Shown here: positions 14,678-20,786 of the stretch, piece by piece
Numbering within the stretch: the first letter of the stretch is position 1
How the letters are laid out: each line of letters opens with the position of its first letter
Assembly: GCA_964553405.1 (NCBI GenBank)
Contig: CAZKLS010000027.1
Span: 1-26,629, forward strand
Direction of reading: 5' to 3'
From: DATIRA01 sp964553405
GTDB taxonomy: Bacteria > Pseudomonadota > Gammaproteobacteria > Steroidobacterales > Steroidobacteraceae
Length of the DNA: 26,629 nucleotides
Notes under the pieces: model-generated
Databases searched by the model: none
What the model was told of the DNA's origin: nothing
The model's input: only the letters and a program-made list of their open reading frames with translations
Made by a program: the position numbers and the translations under genes

Positions 14678-16410
14678 CAGAACACCTGGCTGATGTTCAG
14701 GTGGATGCGCGGCCGCTTGCCGGGCTCCGAGAGCGCCTGCGCCACGTCGAGGCCGATCATCAGCATCGGCAGACGCAGGCGTACGCCGATGCCGACCGAG
14801 TACTCGAGCGGATCGTTCCAGTCGTTCATCACGTTGCCCACGTCCGTGAAGACGGTGCCGCGCAGCTGGCGGGGGAAGTCCCGCTCCAGGCCGAGCGAGC
14901 CCACCAGCAGGTGCTCGCCTCCCTCGTCATCCGGTCCGCCGAGCTCGTTGTAGCCGAAGCCGCGCACGCTGTTGTCGCCGCCGGTGAAGAACCGCTGCGA
15001 GGCGGGCAGCTCCGAGAACTCGTTGATCCAGCTGGCCCCGAGTTCGCCGCGCGATCGCAGGTACCACGGCCCGCCGAGCGGCCAGACTTTCTCCGCGCGC
15101 GAGTAGAAGCGCAGGTACGAGGCGTCGGACCCGAGCGTCTGCGGGCTGCCGCTCAGCTCGAAGTAATACGCGGAGTCGCGCACCCAGCCCGTCAGGAAAT
15201 TCGGCGGCAGGCTCGCATAGCTGATGCCCGGGATCAGCAGCAGCACGTCGCTCTTGGTCCCGTCGGAGAACGTCGTCTGCTCCTGGTTCAGCTTCAGGAA
15301 CAGCACCCGCTGCCATTCCCCCATGGCCTGGGTCAGGCTCGCGACGGCCTCGTAGCGCTCGCTGTCGAGATCGCCCAGTTCCTCGTTGATGTAGCCGGCC
15401 GAGAACTCCAGCTTCTCGAGGCTCGGGTCGCCGATCGGAATCGCGTAGCGGCCGATCAGTTCCTGCCGGATCTGGGAGAGCGTGGTCTCGAGCTGCCAGC
15501 GGTGGCCGCTCCGGTTCACGAGCCGGTTGGTCCAGGCGAACCGCCCGCGTATGCCGGTGTCGGTGCCGTAGCCCGCGGCGACGCTGTAGCGGTTGGGCTT
15601 GGTCCGCTCGCCGCTGATCGTCACCGGCACCGTCAGGCTCGTCGGGTCCCGCTCTCCCGGCGTGACGTTCACTTCCGAGAAATAGTAGGAATCCTCCAGC
15701 GCGTACTGGGTGCTGCGCAGACTCTCCTGCGAGTAGACCTGGCCCGCGTCGAAGCGCACGAAGCCCTCGAGCAGCTCCGGATTGATGGCGTCCTGCTCGA
15801 TGCGCAACTCGCCGAACCGGTAGCGGCCGCCGGTGTCGAGCGTGATCCGGGCGTCTGCCTGGTGGGCGTCGAGATCCACGACCAGTTCCCGGCGGGTGAG
15901 CCGGGCATCGAGGTAGCCGCTGCTGCGGGCCACGCGCAGCAGGTCCACCTTCAGGTTCTCGTAATCCGGATGCACGAGCCGCGCGCCTTCCTTCAACGGC
16001 GACGAATCGATCACCCGGCGCAGCCCGGGATCGTCGGCGCCTGCGCCTTCGACGGCCACGTCCACGGCGCCCATCGTGACCGGCGTGCCGGGGCGGATCT
16101 TGAGTCGGACGACCCAGTTCGGTTCGTCGCGACTGGTGCGGCTGCGCACCTCGGGCTCGTAGTAGCCGAAAGGCCGCAGCGCGTCGGCCGCCTCGTCCAC
16201 CGCGCGGTTGGCGAGCGTGCGGACCTGCGCGTCCGTCACGTCGTCGCGCTGCACGTAGCGACTGAGCGTCAGGTAGGCGCGGACGTTGTCCGCGATGTTC
16301 CTGTCCACGCCGTCCACCTCGATCCGGATGCGATCGGCGGCATGGCCGGCCAGCGGCAGCAGCAGCGCGAGCAGGCCGGCGGCGTGACGACGGACCCCGC
16401 GACGTTTCAT
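14677..16410 (-). CDS. tamA: Outer-membrane Omp85-family protein TamA
   Basis: The 577-residue protein equals the usual TamA length. Residues 1-24 are a signal peptide (MKRRGVRRH, Leu-rich core, AGHA/AD cut). Three POTRA-like domains follow to about residue 260 ('RIRIEVDGVDRNIADNVRAYLTL', 'YYEPEVRSRT', 'LEGFVRFDAGQVYSQE'). The 16-strand barrel region includes the RGF motif 'SVRGFGYNELGG' of the Omp85 substrate loop. The last residue is Phe, the usual outer-membrane signal. I chose ATG 16410 because the signal peptide starts there; the open frame runs further into the NRDE gene. It is 1 bp from the NRDE stop and overlaps tamB, so the three are probably translated together. Confidence 0.95.
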   Translation of the reverse strand: MKRRGVRRHAAGLLALLLPLAGHAADRIRIEVDGVDRNIADNVRAYLTLSRYVQRDDVTDAQVRTLANRAVDEAADALRPFGYYEPEVRSRTSRDEPNWVVRLKIRPGTPVTMGAVDVAVEGAGADDPGLRRVIDSSPLKEGARLVHPDYENLKVDLLRVARSSGYLDARLTRRELVVDLDAHQADARITLDTGGRYRFGELRIEQDAINPELLEGFVRFDAGQVYSQESLRSTQYALEDSYYFSEVNVTPGERDPTSLTVPVTISGERTKPNRYSVAAGYGTDTGIRGRFAWTNRLVNRSGHRWQLETTLSQIRQELIGRYAIPIGDPSLEKLEFSAGYINEELGDLDSERYEAVASLTQAMGEWQRVLFLKLNQEQTTFSDGTKSDVLLLIPGISYASLPPNFLTGWVRDSAYYFELSGSPQTLGSDASYLRFYSRAEKVWPLGGPWYLRSRGELGASWINEFSELPASQRFFTGGDNSVRGFGYNELGGPDDEGGEHLLVGSLGLERDFPRQLRGTVFTDVGNVMNDWNDPLEYSVGIGVRLRLPMLMIGLDVAQALSEPGKRPRIHLNISQVF

Positions 16411-16411
16411 G

Positions 16412-17260
16412 TCACTCCGGCCACTCATCGTGCGGCGGGGCCGGTGCCGTGCCTGCGGCGGCGCCGGGCTTCCCGGGAGTGTCCCCGAAGCTCCCGCCGA
16501 CCGTGAACTCGATGCGGGTGCTGCCGCTCTCGCGGCCGCTGGCATCGAAGCGCCGCTCGCAGACGATCGTCCGGCCGTCCTGCTCGACCAGCACCGCGGT
16601 GGAGCAGCGCGTGCCGTACTGCGGATGCACGACGAAGGGCGCGGAAAGCGCGCGCTCGAGCTCCGGCGGCAGTCCGGTGGCGGACGGCTCGTGCTGGTCG
16701 TCGACGCGGCGATCGTCCAGCAATCCCAGCAGCTGCGAGCTGGTGACCGTCGGTTCCGCGAGCAGTTGCTGCAGTGCCTGCTCCGTACGCCGCAGCTTGG
16801 ACCACGGGGTCCCGAGCAGGTGATTGCTCAGGCCATGTATGCCGGCCGGCAGGCGCCTCGGGACGGCATCGTCGCGGTTGGACAGGTAGTGCAGCGACTC
16901 GGCATCGCCGGCCAGCAGGTTGAATCCCGCGTACTGGTCCCGTTCGTCGAGCAGCTCGCGCAGGTAGCCCTCAGGCGCGGTGCGCCGCGTGAGGTAGTCG
17001 GCGACGAGCCGGCCACGCGATGGAGCCTGCTCCCGGCGCGGCGCCGCTTCACGGAAATTGGTCAGTGCGCAGAAACGACCGCTGCGGGTGACGCCGAGCC
17101 AGCTGCCGCGGGCCTGCAGGTCGCGCCCGGCGAGCACCTGGCGGTCGTCCTCCCACCACCCGAGCGGCGCGGCGGGTCGCGCGTGGAACTCGTCGCGGTT
17201 CGCCGCGACGATCAGGCGGTACCGGGGATGTGCGCGCCAGGCGACGACGACGAGACACAT
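16412..17260 (-). CDS. NRDE/TANGO2 family protein
   Basis: This 282-residue protein opens with MCLVVVAWRAHPRYRLIVAANRDEFHARP, which carries the invariant Cys2 and the NRDE motif that name the family (PF05742, TANGO2 in eukaryotes). An N-terminal nucleophile-hydrolase-like fold has been suggested, and TANGO2 has been linked to heme and lipid handling. The bacterial role is not settled. Later blocks 'GSWLGVTRSGRFCALTNFR' and 'YGTRCSTAVLVEQDGRT' also fit. The last 25 residues are a low-complexity Pro/Ala/Gly tail. It lies 15 bp after DUF4126 and 1 bp before tamA. Confidence 0.92.
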   Translation of the reverse strand: MCLVVVAWRAHPRYRLIVAANRDEFHARPAAPLGWWEDDRQVLAGRDLQARGSWLGVTRSGRFCALTNFREAAPRREQAPSRGRLVADYLTRRTAPEGYLRELLDERDQYAGFNLLAGDAESLHYLSNRDDAVPRRLPAGIHGLSNHLLGTPWSKLRRTEQALQQLLAEPTVTSSQLLGLLDDRRVDDQHEPSATGLPPELERALSAPFVVHPQYGTRCSTAVLVEQDGRTIVCERRFDASGRESGSTRIEFTVGGSFGDTPGKPGAAAGTAPAPPHDEWPE

Positions 17261-17275
17261 TGGTGGCCGCGACGT

Positions 17276-17887
17276 TCAGGGGCTGTGGGTCGGTTGTTCC
17301 GGCTGCCGGTCGCGTCGGCCGCGGCCGAACACGATGCGGCCGGCCTTGCGGGCCGACCACCAGACGAGCGCGACGATCGCGGCCAGTGCCAGCAGCGGCA
17401 GCACGATCGCCAGGATGGAGAGGCCGGTGGCGCTGGCCGTCTCGACCGTCGAGACGACCGGGTTTGCGAGGCCGCCGGTCAACACTCCGGACTTGGCGCG
17501 GAGCACGGCTGTGGACCCCTTGGTGAGTCCGGCAATGCCGCCGCCAGCGATGACCGCGAGCGGCCATTTCAGCTCGGGTGGAATGTCCGCCATCACTGCG
17601 GCGCTGGCGACCACTCCGGCCGCGACCGTGACGGGACCCGCCACCAGGTCGAGCGCGTGGTCCACCCCCGGAATGTAGTAGGCGAGTACCTCGAACACGG
17701 CGGCGGTGCCCAGCATCAGCAGCGCCGGGGTGCTCGCGAGCCACTGGAACGTGTCAGTCAGTGGAATCAGTTCGGCCCGCGCGGCGAGGCCAGCCACCAG
17801 CAGCGGCACGAACACCCTGAAGCCAGTCGCCGCGGCCAGTGCGATGCCGAGCGCGATGCTGAGAACGGAGGCGGGGGAGAATTCCAT
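17276..17887 (-). CDS. DUF4126 membrane protein
   Basis: The 203-residue protein has four to five hydrophobic spans (about 8-35, 55-75, 80-105, 110-130 and 155-175). It has the DUF4126 pattern 'ALGIALAAATGFRVFVPLLVAGLAAR' at the N-terminus and 'GGGIAGLTKGSTAVLRAKSGVLTGGLANPVVSTVE' in the middle. It ends in a basic cytoplasmic tail rich in Arg. The function of this family is unknown. It lies between nudC (77 bp upstream) and the NRDE gene (15 bp downstream) on the same strand and so is probably cotranscribed with the latter. Confidence 0.88.
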   Translation of the reverse strand: MEFSPASVLSIALGIALAAATGFRVFVPLLVAGLAARAELIPLTDTFQWLASTPALLMLGTAAVFEVLAYYIPGVDHALDLVAGPVTVAAGVVASAAVMADIPPELKWPLAVIAGGGIAGLTKGSTAVLRAKSGVLTGGLANPVVSTVETASATGLSILAIVLPLLALAAIVALVWWSARKAGRIVFGRGRRDRQPEQPTHSP

Positions 17888-17964
17888 GCAGGGTTAGACC
17901 CGGACTGAGCTCGAGAAGTGCATCGTAAGCCGTCCGTGCCGCCAGACAAGGACGAACTGCGCCA

Positions 17965-18918
17965 TCAGCCTCGCGGCGGCGCCCAGAGCTTCACGCCAGG
18001 GGTCTGCCTGAGCGGGGTCTCGCTGCCCGAGTCGTACCAGTCCTCGATCAGGCGGAACGACACGGACTGCGGCGGTGGCAGCCCGGGAGTGCCCGAAGCG
18101 ATGTCAGCGCGGGCGAACCAGCGGGCATCCTCCAGTTCGTCGTCGACCCGGATCACCGACCCCGGCTCGGCGAAGGCGATGAAGCCGAGCATCAGCGAGG
18201 ACGGAAAGGGCCAGGGCTGCGAGGAGTGGTAGCGCATGCCGGATACCGCGAGCCCGGTCTCTTCGAGAACCTCGCGGCGGACCGCGTCCTCGAGACTCTC
18301 GCCGGGCTCGACGAAACCGGCGATCGTCGAGTACCGGCCGGCGGGCCAGGCCGCCTGGCGCCCGAGCACGGCATGCTCGCCATCGGTGACGAGCACGATG
18401 ACCGCGGGGTCGAGCCTCGGAAACTGCTCGTTGCCGCAGTCCGGGTTCGCGCAGCGAGCCACGTGACCCGCGGACGCGGCCAGCGTCTGCGTTCCGCAGC
18501 GGCCGCAGTAGCGGCTTCTGCTGCGCCAGTGGACCATGGCCCGTGCGTACGCCAAGAGGCCCGCCTCCTCGGGGGACAGCAGGCCGCCGGCCAGTCGGAG
18601 GTCTTCGAAGCTCGCGCCATGCGGCGTGGCGGGCGGAGACTCGGCGGCCTTGAGTTCCGCCGCGAAGCAGATCCGGCCCCTGAAACGGCCCAGCATGACG
18701 AGTTGCGAGTCCTCGACCTGCGCGCGCAGCTCGTGCGTCGCTGCGAGCATCACGGCCCGTGCGCCGTCCCCGGTTTTCTCGATCAGGCTGCGGGATCTCC
18801 ACAGCGGGACGATCCAGGCCTCGGGATCACGGAGCGCGGATTCGAGGAACGCCGCATCCTTCCGCAGTTCCGCGGCGCGGTCGAGGTAGGGGCCGGCGAA
18901 GACGTTCGGAGCGTGCAA
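17965..18918 (-). CDS. nudC: NADH pyrophosphatase / NAD-cap decapping enzyme NudC
   Basis: NudC hydrolyses NADH to NMNH and AMP and removes NAD caps from RNA. The 317-residue protein has an N-terminal NUDIX-like domain and a zinc ribbon (Cys138, Cys141, Cys156, Cys161). It also has a full NUDIX box (201-223: GFVEPGESLE...RREVLEETGL) and the NudC-specific SQPWPFPSSLM motif (233-243). The start appears to be TTG at 18918, because 'HAPNVFAGPYLDRAAELRKD' matches the family's usual beginning and no ATG or GTG lies in a suitable place. The Shine-Dalgarno is weak. It lies 60 bp after the FlhC-like stop on the same strand. Confidence 0.93.
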   Translation of the reverse strand: MHAPNVFAGPYLDRAAELRKDAAFLESALRDPEAWIVPLWRSRSLIEKTGDGARAVMLAATHELRAQVEDSQLVMLGRFRGRICFAAELKAAESPPATPHGASFEDLRLAGGLLSPEEAGLLAYARAMVHWRSRSRYCGRCGTQTLAASAGHVARCANPDCGNEQFPRLDPAVIVLVTDGEHAVLGRQAAWPAGRYSTIAGFVEPGESLEDAVRREVLEETGLAVSGMRYHSSQPWPFPSSLMLGFIAFAEPGSVIRVDDELEDARWFARADIASGTPGLPPPQSVSFRLIEDWYDSGSETPLRQTPGVKLWAPPRG

Positions 18919-18978
18919 GAGTCACCGCTGGACGGGACCCGACGCAGTTTAGCAACCGCCCGACCGCTGCGTGTCGGG

Positions 18979-19536
18979 TCACTGCGCCTCGATCAACCCG
19001 GTGGTATCGCCGGATCGGCAGGCGGCGCAGTTGTAGGGCAGCAGCGAAAGCGAGTCCCTGACCCAGTAGGCGTCACAATCGGCACAGGGCACCAGCAGGA
19101 ACTCGTCGTTACGCGCGAGCACTTCAGTCAGATACCACGCATGTTCGAAGCTGATCAAAACATTTAGGCACAATTTCTGGTATGTTTCATACACGTCGCA
19201 AAGCAGTGCGACGTCGGCCGGTTCCGGGTGCCGGAACAGCCCGGCGCTCGAGAGCAGGCCGCAGGCGCGCAGCATCGACGCCAGTGTCGCCGCCTGGAAT
19301 TCATGGACCAGCGAGCGTCGGAAATGGGACATCTGGCGCGGTGACCGGCCACGTCGTCGGCGGACTTCGAATCCCGGGTCGGCCTGGACATACTCCCGGT
19401 ACAAGCGTCGAATCCGGTCGTCAGACAGCTTGGTGGCCAGCCTGATGGTCCGGGTGCGGGCTTCGTGGCCGATCAGCCGGAAGGCGACGTCGAGGCGCAG
19501 CCGGTCACGATCGTAGCGGCAGTCGGTAATACGCAT
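18979..19536 (-). CDS. FlhC-like transcriptional regulator
   Basis: This 185-residue protein is recognised by fold pattern and zinc site as a divergent FlhC, the DNA-binding zinc subunit of the FlhD4C2 activator. From memory of E. coli FlhC, the corresponding segments are: 'KLSDDRIRRLYREY' (36-49) for LSRGRLIKLYKEL; 'GRSPRQMSHFRRSLVHEFQAA' region (63-83) for the PFSTDWF...ASMF region; 'FEHAWYLTEVLAR' (130-142) for the TRAWTLVRFVESG helix; and Cys151-x2-Cys154-x15-Cys170-x2-Cys173 for the C-x2-C-x16-C-x2-C zinc site. Length also fits (192 in E. coli). The ATG at 19536 follows AGGGAG. It is divergent from the double-FlhD-like gene across an operator, whereas classical flhD and flhC form one operon. 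No flagellar genes are in the window. Identity to known FlhC is low, so the target genes are unknown. Confidence 0.8.
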   Translation of the reverse strand: MRITDCRYDRDRLRLDVAFRLIGHEARTRTIRLATKLSDDRIRRLYREYVQADPGFEVRRRRGRSPRQMSHFRRSLVHEFQAATLASMLRACGLLSSAGLFRHPEPADVALLCDVYETYQKLCLNVLISFEHAWYLTEVLARNDEFLLVPCADCDAYWVRDSLSLLPYNCAACRSGDTTGLIEAQ

Positions 19537-19568
19537 GGCTCCCTCGACCCTCTAATTGAGTTTTCCCG

Positions 19569-19598
19569 CCAAATATGGTCCAACAGGACCATATATGG
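19569..19598. promoter_or_regulatory. Inverted repeat 1 (13-bp arms, 4-bp centre)
   Basis: The left arm CCAAATATGGTCC (19569-19581) and right arm GGACCATATATGG (19586-19598) are complementary at 12 of 13 positions around the centre AACA. It lies 33 bp before the FlhC-like start. It is nearly identical to inverted repeat 2. It is a likely operator rather than a terminator, since there is no T-run and it sits in a divergent promoter region. Confidence 0.85.
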
Positions 19599-19608
19599 CA
19601 GTCTATAA

Positions 19609-19638
19609 CCAAATATGGTCCAAACGGACCATATTTGG
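19609..19638. promoter_or_regulatory. Inverted repeat 2 (perfect 13-bp arms, 4-bp centre)
   Basis: The left arm CCAAATATGGTCC (19609-19621) and right arm GGACCATATTTGG (19626-19638) are perfect complements around AAAC. It starts exactly 40 bp after repeat 1. The right arm of repeat 1 and left arm of repeat 2 form another inverted pair with a 10-bp spacer. The final GG is also the start of the Shine-Dalgarno sequence of the plus-strand gene, whose ATG is 10 bp further on. Confidence 0.88.
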
Positions 19639-19648
19639 AGAGACTGCG

Positions 19649-20338
19649 ATGCACCCATGGTGGAACCGGGAATCGCCGGAACCTGGCTCGCGAACCCGCC
19701 GAGGACTGTTGTGGGGTTCGGTCAGGCGTGACCTGGCCGACCTCAATCGGTGGTTCCTGGAGCTGGCACTGCTGCCCGATCACGCGACTGACCCACGCTT
19801 CGACCTGCCTGCGACTGTTCGGGATCGGCTGGCCGAACTCGACCCGCAAGGGCTGTCGCTGGCCGCGGACTGCCCCTTCGCGCTGTTCGAGTTACACCCT
19901 CCGCTCGAGGCCCTGCCGGCCCCGACGCGAGTCGCCGACGCGGCCGAGATCCGCAGGCTCCGCCTCGAACCGGGCAGTCCTGCGGGCGAGGCATTCGCCT
20001 TCGGCCAGCAGGCGCTGGCCTTCCTGGCCCAGCTGATCGGGTCGGCGCCGCATGCGGCCCGTCTCGCCTTCGGCCTGCCCTGCGGAACCGAGCGCAGCCT
20101 GGCCGAACTCACACCCTCGAGGTGCGCCGCGCTCGCTTCGTCGCCGGACCTCATTCGCCCGCGGTGGAGTACTCACCCGAGGTTCTGGCCTGCTCTGACC
20201 GATGCGGTTGCCGGCGGCTCGGCGGCCGGCCTCCAGTGGGTGCACTGGTTCGGCCTGTGCCTGCCGGGATCGATGCTCAGCGACGGGTCCGGCCCGCCCG
20301 GTGGCGCGCCGCTACCCAACCGTACGCGACGAGGTTGA
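19649..20338 (+). CDS. Tandem FlhD-like protein (two FlhD-like modules in one chain)
   Basis: The 229-residue protein matches no family I know by name, but it contains two similar modules, each patterned like FlhD (116 aa in E. coli). Module A (about 29-90) has DLNRWFLELALL, then FDLPATVRDRLAELDP and LAADCPFALFEL. Module B (about 118-185) has ALAFLAQLI, then FGLPCGTERSLAELTP and LASSPDLIRPRW. Both share F-x-LP-x6-LAEL-x-P-x(4-5)-LA. FlhD has YLLLAQRLI, then FRLGINEEMATTLAALTLP and LAETNQLVCHFRF. The start at ATG 19649 is supported by GGAGAG eight bases before; an upstream TTG would run through the inverted repeats. It is divergent from the FlhC-like gene. The last 62 bp overlap the convergent DUF2784 gene. 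The FlhD assignment rests on pattern, not on a search. Confidence 0.7.
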   Translation: MHPWWNRESPEPGSRTRRGLLWGSVRRDLADLNRWFLELALLPDHATDPRFDLPATVRDRLAELDPQGLSLAADCPFALFELHPPLEALPAPTRVADAAEIRRLRLEPGSPAGEAFAFGQQALAFLAQLIGSAPHAARLAFGLPCGTERSLAELTPSRCAALASSPDLIRPRWSTHPRFWPALTDAVAGGSAAGLQWVHWFGLCLPGSMLSDGSGPPGGAPLPNRTRRG

Positions 20339-20654
20339 TTGCGAGCACGGCCAGGCCCAGTCCGACCTGGACCGAGCGGTCGAGCCCCTCCGGGTACAGC
20401 CAGCCGAGCAGATAGTGCTCGATGAAGCCTTGCGGGTAGCCGGCCTCGCCGGCCAGCCGGCGAAGCCGGTTCTCGAGCGGCGTGAGCGGACAGATCCAGC
20501 CTGCAAACTCGATCACCGCGCCCCAGGCCGCGGCCGGCAGGTGAATCCAGGCGAGCCGGGGCCAGCGGAGCACCGCGAATCCGCCGGCCACGACGAACAG
20601 CACGAACGCCGCGTGCAGCAGCAGGACGAGGTCGGCCAGCGCCCGGGGTAGCAT
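20277..20654 (-). CDS. DUF2784 membrane protein
   Basis: This 125-residue protein has three to four membrane spans (about 5-28, 38-52 and 95-115). It has the DUF2784 signature: an N-terminal 'LADLVLLLHAAFVLFVV' helix, 'RWPRLAWIHLPAAAWGAVIEFAGWICPLTPLEN' in the middle, and 'GFIEHYLLGWLYP' before the last helix. The function of the family is unknown. Its 3' end overlaps the 3' end of the double-FlhD-like gene by 62 bp in convergent orientation. Its start faces the ABC transporter pair across about 130 bp. Confidence 0.9.
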   Translation of the reverse strand: MLPRALADLVLLLHAAFVLFVVAGGFAVLRWPRLAWIHLPAAAWGAVIEFAGWICPLTPLENRLRRLAGEAGYPQGFIEHYLLGWLYPEGLDRSVQVGLGLAVLAINLVAYGWVAARHRAGRTRR

Positions 20655-20786
20655 GTCCGTACGATGCGATCACGGGGCGCTGACCACAAGCCGTCTGCCG
20701 CCCGCCGCGCGCGGCCGGCGGCCCGCCTTGCTGGCCGGCGACCCCGCCAGTAACCTTCGAGCCCTTTTTCCGTCACTTCCCGCAGC
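20655..20786. other. Divergent intergenic region before the ABC pair
   Basis: This 132-bp stretch lies between DUF2784 (minus) and the ABC ATPase (plus). It is very GC-rich, apart from CCCTTTTTCCGTCACTTCC near the ATPase start. There is no clear Shine-Dalgarno before the ATG at 20787 and no convincing promoter hexamers. Confidence 0.5.

Larger units (their letters stand above)
19537..19648. promoter_or_regulatory. Divergent regulatory region between FlhC-like and double-FlhD-like genes
   Basis: These 112 bp are conspicuously AT-rich against GC-rich neighbours and are nearly filled by two 30-bp inverted repeats. A TATAAC hexamer (19604-19609, plus) lies in the 10-bp space between them and could be a -10 for the plus gene, but no -35 was found. 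The minus gene has AGGGAG about 4 bp ahead of its ATG. The plus gene's GGAGAG begins on the last bases of the second repeat. Confidence 0.7.

Noticed and set aside
12023..14953. 976-codon open frame on plus, antisense to tamB and the tamA end
   Set aside because: Arg/Glu-rich composition with no family pattern. It is explained by the high GC3 of tamB, which itself has a clear anchor, the TamB C-terminal domain and start coupling with tamA.
19569..19638. CArG-box (CC-A/T6-GG) or CRISPR-like reading of the repeats
   Set aside because: CCAAATATGG fits the eukaryotic SRF site by chance, and this is bacterial DNA. There are only two units with a 10-bp space and strong dyad symmetry, not a repeat-spacer array.
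19556..19648. Upstream TTG start adding 31 residues to the double-FlhD protein
   Set aside because: The added codons run through both inverted repeats and give a repeated KYGP-type peptide. The ATG at 19649 has a proper GGAGAG and matches the start of sensible protein sequence.
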